From: Zoogloea dura
GTDB lineage: Bacteria; Pseudomonadota; Gammaproteobacteria; Burkholderiales; Rhodocyclaceae
Assembly (NCBI RefSeq): GCF_012927165.1
Contig: NZ_JABBGA010000032.1
Coordinates: 1 to 43,528 of the forward strand
Direction: 5' to 3'
Length of the DNA stretch: 43,528 nt
Position 1 is the stretch's first letter. Each line of letters starts with the position of its first letter. Position numbers and translations under genes: made by a program. The notes beneath the pieces were generated by a model. That model made no database searches. It saw only the letters and a list, made by a program, of their open reading frames with translations, and was not told the origin of the DNA. Of the stretch, positions 34,932 to 43,248 are shown one piece after another.

Positions 34932-35208
34932 GGCAGATCCGACCCCCCCAAGTGTCATCTGGCCTTTCGATCCCGGGCAGCGGCGCGGGTCGGAAGCGTC
35001 GTGATCCACGCTCCGGAATCAAGCAGGGGCGGGCTGGTCACGATTATTGCCGATAATAGGCAGTGTAGTTGGCGCAAGCCCGATTGCCATCGCGGCATCC
35101 CGTCATGCGCGCATGGCAGGCTGTTGGCATACCGGCCGGCGCGGTATGCTGCGCATCGTTTGCTGCGCTGCGTCAGCGCAGCTCTTGTCATGACTGGAAG
35201 GAAGCCGA

Positions 35209-35673
35209 ATGGAATCCCGCGAACGTTTTGTCGAACTTGTCCGGGCCTTGCCCCTGGTCTCGGTGGACCTGGTGCTGGTACGCGACCGGCGCGAAGTGCT
35301 GCTCGGCCTGCGCACCAACCGGCCGGCCCAGGGCAGCTGGTTCGTCCCCGGTGGCCGCATCCTCAAGGACGAAAAACGTACCGACGCGCTCGCCCGCGTC
35401 GCCGCACGGGAGCTGGGTATCACCGATGTGCACGCGCTCGAGCCCGGCTTCCTCGGCCCCTTTGAACACTTCTACCCGGATTGCTTTGCCGGCGACAACG
35501 GTGTCTCCACCCACTACGTGGTGCTCGCCCACCGCATCGACGTGCCGGCCGGCTTCGAGATTCCCGGCTGCGACGACCAGCACGAAGTCCTGCGCTGGTG
35601 GCCGATTGCCGAAGCGCAGGCCAGCAGCGAGGTTCACCGCTTCACGCGGGACTACCTGCCGTTGTTGGGCTGA
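35209..35673 (+). CDS. gmm: GDP-mannose mannosyl hydrolase (Nudix)
   Basis: 154 residues. The Nudix-like box has the shortened form typical of GDP-mannose hydrolases: FVPGGRILKDEKRTDALARV followed by AARELGI, lacking the full GX5EX7REUXEEXGU pattern. FEHFYPDCFAGDNGVSTHYVVLA is the family block that replaces part of the usual Nudix box context. The enzyme hydrolyses GDP-mannose to GDP and mannose and so tunes mannose supply to exopolysaccharide. GAAGG lies ahead of the ATG. The manC fragment at the left end of the window belongs to the same metabolism. A palindromic repeat begins 70 bases downstream. Confidence 0.92.
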   Translation: MESRERFVELVRALPLVSVDLVLVRDRREVLLGLRTNRPAQGSWFVPGGRILKDEKRTDALARVAARELGITDVHALEPGFLGPFEHFYPDCFAGDNGVSTHYVVLAHRIDVPAGFEIPGCDDQHEVLRWWPIAEAQASSEVHRFTRDYLPLLG

Positions 35674-35743
35674 GTCAGGGGGCGGGATGGCCGGTGTGGG
35701 GCCCGGGATGGCCCCTTGCGGGGGCGGCTTCAGCTGCCTGCTC

Positions 35744-36371
35744 GTGCCTTTGCTGGGCGGCTTTCCGTTGTTTGGCGTTGGATTGGCCGGGAATTCGCCC
35801 CGGCGGGCGACTCACTTCTTTGCTTCGCCAAAGAAGTAAGCAAGAAAGGCGACCCGCCTCCCCGGTCATTCGCTTGCGCGAATGACTCCCCTGCGCTGCT
35901 CACGCCAGGCGGCCGGCGCGGAACTCGCCCTGCGGGCTCAAACAGCCGCGCCGGACTTCCCCGCCTGCCGTTCCGCTGCTCGGCGGGTCGGGACGGGCTT
36001 TTCGCAAGCACCGCGCGTTTGCTGAAGCAGGGCGTGATGATCAATGCACAAGCAAAACCCCAAGGTCTCGCATCCACCGCCTTTTCCGTAGAGGCTCGGT
36101 GTTTGCTGAAAGCCCGTTCTGACCCTTTGATCCGCGCAGCAGCGGGCGGGGCTTTCCGGCGCGGCTGTCTGAGGAGGCGTAGCCGACGAGTTCCGCGCCG
36201 GCCGCCCGATGCGAGCAGCGCAGGGGAGTCGTTCGCGCAGCGAACGACCGGGGAAGCCGGGTCGCCTTTCTTTCCCCCTTTCTTTGGCGACGCAAAGAAA
36301 GGGGTCGCCCGCCGGGGCGAACTCCCGGCCAATCCAACGCCAAACAACGGAAAACCGCTCAGCAAAGGCAC
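35744..36371. repeat. Long palindromic intergenic repeat, copy 2
   Basis: Same element as at 31185-31805 in the same left-to-right orientation, estimated by eye at 85-90% identity. Inverted arms 35744-36015 and 36096-36371 with an ~80-base centre that is the best conserved part (contains GGCGTGATGATCAA). Outer ends read GTGCCTTTGCTGGGCGGC and its complement. Located between gmm and the 21-base array upstream of the sensor kinase. Confidence 0.9.
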
Positions 36372-36480
36372 TCCAGCGCGAACCCAAAGTGCTTACAGCA
36401 TCACTCCGCAGGCTTGGCACCGTGGGTTCTGCGACACCCTCTGAAGCCCTGGCAGAGGAATTCCAGTCGTCACCCACCGG

Positions 36481-36734
36481 ATTCACATCCGCCACCGCGT
36501 AACTCAATTCCGCCACCGCATAACTCAATAAATCCATCGCGGATGTCAGTTAACGAACTTGTTAACTGACATCCGCCGCCCGTTAACTGAGATACGCGAC
36601 CCGTTAACTGACATCCTGGACTCGTTAACTGACATCCGGGGCGCGTTAACTGACATCCGCGACTCGTTAACTGAGATACGCGACTCGTTAACTGACATCC
36701 GCAGCCGCGTGATTGAGATACGCGGCTGCGGATG
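36481..36734. repeat. 21-base tandem repeat array capped by hairpins
   Basis: Units begin at 36561, 36582, 36603, 36624, 36645, 36666 and 36687 with consensus GTTAACTGACATCCGCGAC plus two bases; an eighth, diverged unit starts at 36709. Two alternating unit types differ at linked positions (GACATCC or GAGATAC). Degenerate, in-phase units extend upstream to about 36481. Left cap: 16-base perfect inverted repeat 36539-36554 / 36561-36576 with 6-base loop. Right cap: 14-base perfect inverted repeat 36696-36709 / 36721-36734 with 11-base loop. Nothing of this kind is annotated elsewhere in the window. Confidence 0.92.
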
Positions 36735-36910
36735 CCGGATAAGGAGTGGCCATGCTGCGGAGCAGCGAGGGGGAGGAAAGTCCAGTGATGTAGTGCACCG
36801 CAGGCGAGCGTCTTATGTTGTTTTACATTCTCCAATGTCATCCGATGATGTCTCCGGAAGGATGTAATCCACATACAGGTGCGAATCCCGCAGAGCCAGG
36901 TACAGCGTAA
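36735..36910 (+). other. Leader region of the hybrid sensor kinase gene
   Basis: 176 bases between the 21-base array and the kinase ATG. It contains GTCCAGTGATGTAGTGCAC (36779-36797), closely matched at 41406-41424, and AT-rich TTATGTTGTTTTACATT (36813-36829), which may include the promoter. No typical -35/-10 pair is convincing. Possible structured 5' leader. Confidence 0.4.
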
Positions 36911-39900
36911 ATGGAGAGTGGCAAGGACAGCCCCCCCGCCCACTCGTGGATTGGCTTGGACTCCTTGCGTCTCCAGCTGGCGGTGGCGCTTGTGGCGCTG
37001 TTTGGGGCCTTGATCTTCGGCGTCACCGCGCTGACGCTGTATTACTTCGAGAGCCGCTTCATCGAGCAGATCCGTCATGAACAGGAGAGCAATGTTCATG
37101 GGGTGGCCACCTGGATCCGGCAGGAGGTTGCCGAAAGAACCCGCGTTCTGGAAGACCTGGCAAAAGGTCTGCCCATCGGCTCGTGGAGCGATGAGGCGCG
37201 GGTGCAGGCCTATCTGGACGACAAGTTCGTGGCCTCGTCACTGTTCTCCCGCGACATCTACGTCATCTCGCCGGCAGGCCGGCGCATTGCCGAGCTGCCA
37301 CGGCGCAAGGGCGTCGGCACCGACTACCGGGATTCCCGATATGTAAAGCAGGTGCTGGAGACGCGGCGCCTGGCCATCATGCCCCTGCTCGGGCGCTTCT
37401 CCGGCCAGCCGAACCTCATTTTTGCGATACCCGTGCTCGATGATGCGGGCACCGTGCGCGCCATTCTGTGTGGTTCGGAGAGCCTCAGCCCCGGCAGCCA
37501 CTTCTACATCTCCGACATCCTCAAAAATGGCCGGGCGGGGGGCTACCACGTCTATTCGCTGAAGCACGATGTCTATGTGGCCAGCACGGATCCCACCCGT
37601 GTGCTCCAGCCCCTGCCCAAGCCGGGGGTCAATCCGCTGCTCGATCGGCGCAGGAGCGAGAACTACACCGCCTTTGACCTGACCACCGACTCAAAAGGCC
37701 TGGAGATCTACTCGGTGGCGGAGAACCTGCCCGAGCTGGGCTGGAATATTGCCGCCTACATGCCGGCCGACGAGGTGCGTGCGCCCTTTGTGAGCCTGTC
37801 ACGCACTCTCTGGCTGACGGCGGTGTCTGGAATGCTGCTCGTCGGCGGGCTGGTGTGGTGGTTGATGAAGCACAAGCTCAAACCGCTCGAGGATGCGGCA
37901 AGACAGATCGCCCGACATCGGACCGGTGACCCCATCCCGACGCTGCCGGAGCGGGGAGGCCGCGAGGTGCGCGAGCTGTTGGCTGTCTTCAACCGGCTCC
38001 ACCAGCAGGTACAGTCGCAATACGCAACCCTCAAGTCCGAACGCGACGAGCTGGACCGCAAGGTGGCCGAGCGCACCCGTGAGCTGGTCCAGCGCGAGCA
38101 GTTCATCCGCACCATTACCGACGCCCTGCCCGGGATGGTGGCCTACTGGGATGCCGACCTTCGGAACCGCTTTGCCAACGCCGCCTATCTCAAGTGGTTT
38201 GGCCGGAGGCCGGAGCAGGTCCTTGGCATGCACATGCGAGAGTTGCTCGGCTACAGGCTCTTTGCGCTTAACGAACCTTTCATCACAGCGGCCATTGGTG
38301 GGGAGTACCAGCAGTTTGAACGCGAGCTGATCACCCTCGATGGTCAGCCTACGATGACCTGGGCCCAGTACATCCCCCACAAGGTCGACGGGCATGTACT
38401 GGGCTTCTTTGTGCTGGTGACCGACATCTCAGCCCTCAAGCAGGCCCAGTCGCAGCTCCGCCAGCAGGCCAGGGAGCTTGAAGATCTCTACCAGCAGGCT
38501 CCCTGCGGTTACCACTCGCTGGACAAGCATGGCATTGTCCGGCGCATCAATGAATCCGAACTGCGCTGGCTCGGCTATGAGCGTGACGAGGTGCTCGGCA
38601 GGCCCATCACCGACTTCATGACGCCGGAGTCGGCCATATTGTTCAAGGCCCGTTACCCGACTTTCCTTGCCGCAGGCCACATCGGCGACCTCGAGATCGA
38701 ATTCATCCGCAAGGACGGTGCCCAGCTGCCCGGCCTGGTGGCGGCAACCGCGGAATACGACGAGCGGGGCGACTTCCTCATGACACGCTCGGTCGTCCAG
38801 GACTACTCGGGCCTGCGCAGCCAGCAGCAGAACCTGCGCAACATCCTGGCCTGGGCCCCCATCGGGGCACGCATCGTGTCCCTCAAGAGCAATGTCGTGC
38901 TCTTCATGAACCAGCGCTTCCGCGACATGCTGGGCGGCAAGGACGACCTGGCGGAAGAGGGGCTCGACGCCGGCGAGTTCTATGTGGATCCGGCGGCCTT
39001 CGAGAGCATCAACCGGGCGGTGCGGGCCGGCGAGCTGGTGAGCAACCAACTGCTCGAGATGAAGACCCCCCGCCAGCCCGGATCACCCCACCGCTGGGTG
39101 CTGGGCACCTTCATGCGCATCAGCTACGAAGGCCAGGACGCCAAGCTGGCCTGGTACTACGACATCACCGACCTGCGGGCGACCCAGAACAACCTGGCCG
39201 AGGCCCAGCGCATCGCCCGCATGGGCAGCTGGCGGCTCGACCTGGCGAGCAACGCAGTGGTGTGGTCGGAGGCGCTGTACCGCATGTTCGGTGCCGATCC
39301 GGCCAAGCCGCCACCCGCCTACAGCGAGCAGGAGGGCTGGTTCGAGCCGGACAGCTGGAAGCTGCTCACCCGGGTCCTCGCCCACACGGTGGACACCGGC
39401 GAAGCCTACGAAGTCGAGCTGCAGACCCGCCGCACCGATGGCACAAAGGGCTGGATCATGGCCCGTGGCGAGCGCATCTGCGACGCCGCCGGCCATCCGG
39501 TGGCCCTGCAGGGCGTCTCGGTGGATATCTCCCTGCGCAAGCACAACGATCTGCTGCTGGCGCGGGCCAAGGAGGCGGCCGAAACCGCCACGCTGGCCAA
39601 GAGTGCCTTCCTGGCCAACATGAGCCACGAGATCCGCACACCGATGAATGCCATTGTCGGCCTCACCCACCTGCTGCGCACCGGCGAGACCACCCCGCTG
39701 CAGGCCGAGCGCCTCACCAAGATCGAGGCGGCCAGCCTGCACCTGCTGTCGATCATCAACGACATCCTCGATCTGTCGAAGATCGAAGCGGGCAAGATGA
39801 CCCTGGAGGCCCATGACTTCGCCCTGGACCAGGTCCTCGACCATGTCTGCTCCCTGCTCGCCGAGCCGGCCAGGGCCAAGGGCCTGACGCTCGAAGTCGA

Positions 39901-40750
39901 CGGCGATGGCGTGCCCCTGTGGCTGCGTGGAGACCGCACCAGGGTGCGCCAGAGCCTGCTCAACTTTGCCGGCAACGCTGTAAAGTTTACCGACAAGGGC
40001 AAGGTCATATTGCGCGCAAAATTGCTGGACGAATCCGACGCCGGCCTGCTTGTGCGCTTCGAGGTGGAAGACACCGGCATCGGGCTCGCCGCAAGCGAGC
40101 TGGCCAGGCTCTTCCAGGAGTTTGAACAGGCCGACAGCAGCACCACGCGTCAATACGGCGGCACCGGCCTGGGCCTGGCCATCACCAAGCGGCTGGCCAG
40201 CCTGATGGGGGGCGAGGTGGGCGCCGACAGCACACTTGGCCAGGGCAGCCGCTTCTGGTTCACCTGCAGGCTGCAGCGTGGCCACGGCGCCATGCCGACA
40301 GAACCGCGCCTGCCCGCCGACTCCGGGATCAAGTGCTTGCGCAAACACGGCGGCGCAAGGCTGCTTCTCGTTGAAGACAACCCGGTCAACATCGAAGTAG
40401 CCCTCGAACTGCTGCACGGCGCCGCAATGAGCGTGGACGTAGCCGAAAACGGCCAGATCGCAATCGACAAAGTGCAGGCCGGAGATTACGACCTGATCCT
40501 GATGGACATGCAAATGCCGGTGATGGACGGCCTGCAGGCCACCCGCAGCATCCGCGCCCTGCCGGGCTGGCAGACCAAGCCCATCCTGGCCATGACCGCC
40601 AACGCCTTCGGCGAAGACCGCGACGCCTGCAAGGCCGCCGGCATGGACGACTTCCTGGTCAAGCCGGTGGACCCCCATGAACTCTACGCCAAACTGCAGC
40701 ACTGGCTGCCAGCCCCGCCTCAAGAGGAGGAGGAAGTCAGCCGGGACTGA
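36911..40750 (+). CDS. Hybrid sensor histidine kinase with dCache, HAMP, four PAS domains and receiver
   Basis: 1279 residues. TM1 ~21-45; a long periplasmic dCache-like sensor (~46-295, with [13 protein letters not shown] and [15 protein letters not shown]); TM2 ~297-322; HAMP ~323-380; coiled coil; PAS domains at ~400-515, ~525-640, ~645-755 and ~765-880; HisKA with phosphorylated His906 ([15 protein letters not shown]); HATPase_c with the N, G1 and G2 boxes ([24 protein letters not shown]); and a C-terminal receiver with Asp1199 ([13 protein letters not shown]) and Lys in FLVKPVD. No HPt domain, so a separate phosphotransfer protein is expected. Periplasmic small-molecule sensing is usual for dCache, ligand unknown. 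No response regulator adjoins it. The ribosome site is weak, with CCAGG about 11 bases before the ATG. Confidence 0.95.
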   Translation: MESGKDSPPAHSWIGLDSLRLQLAVALVALFGALIFGVTALTLYYFESRFIEQIRHEQESNVHGVATWIRQEVAERTRVLEDLAKGLPIGSWSDEARVQAYLDDKFVASSLFSRDIYVISPAGRRIAELPRRKGVGTDYRDSRYVKQVLETRRLAIMPLLGRFSGQPNLIFAIPVLDDAGTVRAILCGSESLSPGSHFYISDILKNGRAGGYHVYSLKHDVYVASTDPTRVLQPLPKPGVNPLLDRRRSENYTAFDLTTDSKGLEIYSVAENLPELGWNIAAYMPADEVRAPFVSLSRTLWLTAVSGMLLVGGLVWWLMKHKLKPLEDAARQIARHRTGDPIPTLPERGGREVRELLAVFNRLHQQVQSQYATLKSERDELDRKVAERTRELVQREQFIRTITDALPGMVAYWDADLRNRFANAAYLKWFGRRPEQVLGMHMRELLGYRLFALNEPFITAAIGGEYQQFERELITLDGQPTMTWAQYIPHKVDGHVLGFFVLVTDISALKQAQSQLRQQARELEDLYQQAPCGYHSLDKHGIVRRINESELRWLGYERDEVLGRPITDFMTPESAILFKARYPTFLAAGHIGDLEIEFIRKDGAQLPGLVAATAEYDERGDFLMTRSVVQDYSGLRSQQQNLRNILAWAPIGARIVSLKSNVVLFMNQRFRDMLGGKDDLAEEGLDAGEFYVDPAAFESINRAVRAGELVSNQLLEMKTPRQPGSPHRWVLGTFMRISYEGQDAKLAWYYDITDLRATQNNLAEAQRIARMGSWRLDLASNAVVWSEALYRMFGADPAKPPPAYSEQEGWFEPDSWKLLTRVLAHTVDTGEAYEVELQTRRTDGTKGWIMARGERICDAAGHPVALQGVSVDISLRKHNDLLLARAKEAAETATLAKSAFLANMSHEIRTPMNAIVGLTHLLRTGETTPLQAERLTKIEAASLHLLSIINDILDLSKIEAGKMTLEAHDFALDQVLDHVCSLLAEPARAKGLTLEVDGDGVPLWLRGDRTRVRQSLLNFAGNAVKFTDKGKVILRAKLLDESDAGLLVRFEVEDTGIGLAASELARLFQEFEQADSSTTRQYGGTGLGLAITKRLASLMGGEVGADSTLGQGSRFWFTCRLQRGHGAMPTEPRLPADSGIKCLRKHGGARLLLVEDNPVNIEVALELLHGAAMSVDVAENGQIAIDKVQAGDYDLILMDMQMPVMDGLQATRSIRALPGWQTKPILAMTANAFGEDRDACKAAGMDDFLVKPVDPHELYAKLQHWLPAPPQEEEEVSRD

Positions 40751-40853
40751 TAAATGATGTGTCCTGTATGCAAATGGCTTTATGGATATCCCGATGGGAT
40801 TCTAGTATTGACCTGTGCCCAAAGTGCATATCCAGACCATAACAGGAGACATC

Positions 40854-41231
40854 ATGACCAACGTCAGCGAAAACACCCAGGTATCCGTCAAGCAGACCCA
40901 GAAAGACGTCGAGTCCTACCTCGCCTTCAGCGCACTGCTCGACTACCGCTCCCACAACCCCGACCACAGCCGCGAAGCCGCCGACCTGGCCTACAAGACC
41001 CTCCGCGACGCCGAACTCCTCGCCATCACCTCCCAAGCCGCCGCCAGCGCCGCCGCCGACGCCCTCATCAAAGCCCGCCGCGACCTCCACAACGTGATCC
41101 TCGGCATCAAGAACGAAGCCCGCGCGCTGTATGGGCCGAGTTCGGACCAGGTGGCAGCTTTGGGGTTGAAGAAGAAGAGTGAACAGGTGAAGAGGACGCG
41201 GGCGAGGAAGGGGGAGGGGAGCGGGGTGTGA
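40854..41231 (+). CDS. Hypothetical helical protein downstream of the sensor kinase
   Basis: 125 residues from ATG 40854 with a good AGGAGA site (40843-40848). All-helical, Ala-rich, charged, no membrane segment: central QAAASAAADALIKARRDLHN and a Lys/Arg-rich tail (LGLKKKSEQVKRTRARKGEG) that could bind nucleic acid. I recognise no family. It is 103 bases after the kinase, so it may share its transcript or have its own promoter (TTGACC at 40808-40813 is a -35 candidate but lacks a good -10). The clean ribosome site and codon bias support a real gene. Confidence 0.7.
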   Translation: MTNVSENTQVSVKQTQKDVESYLAFSALLDYRSHNPDHSREAADLAYKTLRDAELLAITSQAAASAAADALIKARRDLHNVILGIKNEARALYGPSSDQVAALGLKKKSEQVKRTRARKGEGSGV

Positions 41232-41403
41232 GGGGCAGGTAAGTCATGGTACGGCGTCGCCCCTTCTGTGGCGCGCCGTGCTGCTGGTGACTTCGTTGGA
41301 GCTTGCTCCGGGGGCATTGGCCTGCCTGATCTGCCATCGATGAACTGTTTTGCCCAGCGCGATTGCGCATAGATGCTGCGGGGTTGGAGTTCTGGATGGT
41401 GAG

Positions 41404-41562
41404 ATGTCCAGTGATGTAATTCACAAAAGGCGGACGGCTTATTTGGCTTCAGGTTTTCTCCCGGAGGTCGAAGATGCTTATCGAATGAAGGAAGTCAATC
41501 AGCCCGGACCGACCTTGACGGGTGCTCACAAAGACATATCACGATTGTTGCAAGGTAAATGA
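41404..41562 (+). CDS. Possible small protein (52 residues) with a repeated N-terminal segment
   Basis: From ATG 41404: MSSDVIHKRRTAYLASGFLP, then a charged segment ending DISRLLQGK. Its first 14 codons match, at DNA and protein level, a segment at 36777-36818 (KSSDVVHRRRASYVV in the same relative frame), where the first codon is AAG instead of ATG. Differences between the two copies are often conservative (K/R, I/V, S/A/T), which hints at past coding selection. A GGATGGTGAG purine stretch precedes it. Weak evidence as a gene; the shared segment could instead be a regulatory element. Confidence 0.3.
   Translation: MSSDVIHKRRTAYLASGFLPEVEDAYRMKEVNQPGPTLTGAHKDISRLLQGK
41409..41424. promoter_or_regulatory. 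CRP/Vfr-like palindrome
   Basis: AGTGATGTAATTCACA fits the CRP-type TGTGA-N6-TCACA pattern with one mismatch; the partner copy at 36782-36797 reads AGTGATGTAGTGCACC with weaker right half. Functional assignment is inference. Confidence 0.3.
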
Positions 41563-41689
41563 CAAACCAGTTCCTGGCCGGGCAATACCGGGGGGCATTC
41601 GGCGGCAGCCGGATTCATGCAGACAAGCCTGCTGCTCAGGTAGATGATTTTTCGTCACTATCTTGGCCGTCATTGCCGTGGAGATTTGA

Positions 41690-42145
41690 ATGAAGATTGC
41701 AGAAGCGCTTGCACTGCGCGCAGACCATCAAAAGCGGATCGAGCAACTGAAGGCCCGTCTCCTCCGAAACGCAAAGGTTCAGGAGGGCGAGCAACCGGCT
41801 GAAGATCCAGAGGCCCTCATCCTCGAGTACGAGGCACTGGCATCCGAGTTGGTCCACCTGATCAAACGGATCAACGTAACAAACTCGTCTGCATCCGTGG
41901 CTGGCCGCTCGATGACCCAAGCCCTTGCCGAACGCGACATCCTGAAGCTCCGGCACACGATGTACCGAGACCTCGCCCAGGCCGCAACCATCACCCAAGC
42001 AGTCGCCACGCGCTCCGAAGTCCGATTCAAAGGCACCGTGACCGTTTCGGTAGTGCAAAAGAAGGCAGACGTAATCGCAAAGGACTTGCGGGAACTTGAT
42101 GCGCGGATTCAAGAAGCGAATTGGTTGATCGACCTGGCTGAATAA
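41690..42145 (+). CDS. DIP1984 family protein
   Basis: 151 residues, ribosome site GTGGAGA before ATG 41690. Highly helical, starting MKIAEALALRADHQKRIEQL with the family's usual RLLRNAKVQEGEQPAEDP and an N-x-T/S-N middle block (LIKRINVTNSSASVAGRSMT), ending EANWLIDLAE. This pattern is that of the DIP1984 (septicolysin-annotated) family, small soluble proteins of unknown function that are often found in mobile or variable regions. Annotations as a haemolysin are historical and not supported by sequence. Its position next to the island-like DNA fits a mobile context. Confidence 0.82.
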   Translation: MKIAEALALRADHQKRIEQLKARLLRNAKVQEGEQPAEDPEALILEYEALASELVHLIKRINVTNSSASVAGRSMTQALAERDILKLRHTMYRDLAQAATITQAVATRSEVRFKGTVTVSVVQKKADVIAKDLRELDARIQEANWLIDLAE

Positions 42146-42837
42146 CAGGATGCCGGTAGCCAAGTCAAAGCGGCGAACACAACCCCGCCGGCGGGGCAAT
42201 GCCGAGCAAGGAAAGTGCTTGGGGCGGCGCTACGCGGGTTCGAATCCCGCACCGCAAACCGCATGCCCAGAACGCTTACACGAGTACAGGGCACCGTTAA
42301 TGTGTACTACCGTGTGTTGGGCTTATGACTTGGCGAGGGTGGGTAAGGGGCAATGGTGCTGGTTTCGAGCACCAGGCGTTCTGTTTGGTTGGTGTGGAGG
42401 GATTGGCCTTGAACCCTCTTGAGGAACCAGGGAGCTTGGAAGCTGTGCTTCCAGCTTTTGTCAGTCGTGGCAGGGGTTGATAGTGGGGGTGGTGAATCTG
42501 GATGGCTGGTATTTGGTCGTTGTGGTTGTTGGGAGTTTGAATAGTCTCGGGCAGCAAACGGCCAGAAGCCGTCACTGGCCACCCAATCCGGATAGCAGTC
42601 ATCCGGGCGAGTCGGTATGCTACCAGTCTGTATGGCAGATCTGTCGCATCGATCCGCAAACCGTCAGCCGCTACTTTTCCTGCCTTGTGATTCTGTGTTT
42701 CGCGTAGTTTCTGCTCCTAAACAGTAAAGTTATCAGGCATTCCGATCTTACGCGGCGAACCTGTCTCCCTAAAACAAAGTTAGCTTTCATTCTTGCACCC
42801 TGAGGCGAAAACTTCCAACTAGCTCACCCAATAAGAT
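42146..42837. other. Gene-poor accessory DNA with T-arm-like remnant and hairpin
   Basis: 692 bases without a convincing gene. GCGGGTTCGAATCCCGC (42234-42250) has the sequence of a tRNA T-arm, followed by ACCGCAAACCG where an acceptor 3' strand and CCA would sit; no matching 5' half is found. GGAAGC-TGT-GCTTCC (42438-42452) followed by AGCTTTTG is a weak terminator candidate. From about 42650 the base composition becomes AT-richer. Long minus-strand frames here (for example around 42300-42660) look like chance. Confidence 0.5.
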
Positions 42838-43248
42838 ATGTTGAAACTACAAGACGTTTTTAAGCTCTCTGGTGTTCCGACGCATACATTTGTGAAGCCA
42901 CAGGAATACTTGAGATTGTCCGTCGCCTTAGATACACCTGGACGGGGAATAATTATCGAAGGACCATCTGGAATAGGAAAGACCACCAGCGTGGTTAAGT
43001 CATTATCTGAGTTAGGCATTAAAGATCAGGCAAAAATTCTTTCGGCTCGAAAACCATCTGATCTTGCTCAGATTAAGTCAATACCCAAATCCACGGAAGT
43101 TGGTCTTGTTATTATCGACGACTTTCACTGGCTTGATCAACCGACCAAGGCCGCATTCGCAAGCCTAATGAAAATTCTTGCGGACGAGGAAGCCGAACAT
43201 TCAAAAATCGTACTAATCGGAATTAACAAGCCCCCCGCGTCAGAATAG
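42838..43248 (+). pseudogene. 5' part of a P-loop NTPase gene, truncated by an insertion sequence
   Basis: 136 codons from ATG 42838, AT-richer than all neighbours, so horizontally acquired by appearance. Walker A GPSGIGKTT at residues 42-50 and Walker B LVIIDDFHW at ~90-98 with Asp94/Asp95; then KIVLIGINK, the usual sensor-1 strand. Order and spacing fit an AAA/STAND-like ATPase of roughly 300-450 residues, yet the frame ends shortly after GINK with nine non-homologous codons at the edge of an IS, so most of the ATPase and any C-terminal effector are missing from this side. Related ATPases sit in anti-phage loci next to TIR or nuclease effectors; a defence role here is inference. The rest of the gene may lie beyond the insertion, outside the window. 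Confidence 0.75.

Noticed and set aside
35049-35056. GCCGATAA, identical to a sigma-28 -10 element, near the chemoreceptor gene
   Set aside because: It is on the plus strand, away from the chemoreceptor reading direction, and no TAAA is seen 15 bases upstream.
36481-36734. CRISPR array
   Set aside because: Units are contiguous 21-mers without spacers and no cas genes are in the window.
36765-36785. GAGGAAAGTCC string, as in the conserved core of RNase P RNA
   Set aside because: None of the other conserved RNase P RNA regions is found within 400 bases in either direction.
36860-36905. Resemblance to cobalamin riboswitch strings (GGTGCGAATCC, GAGCCAGG) ahead of the sensor kinase
   Set aside because: The order and spacing of the conserved B12-box elements do not fit and the downstream gene has no link to cobalamin; similarity is short and could be chance.
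42297-42659. 120-codon minus-strand frame in the accessory region
   Set aside because: No ribosome site, atypical composition (Thr/Pro/His-rich) and no recognisable pattern.
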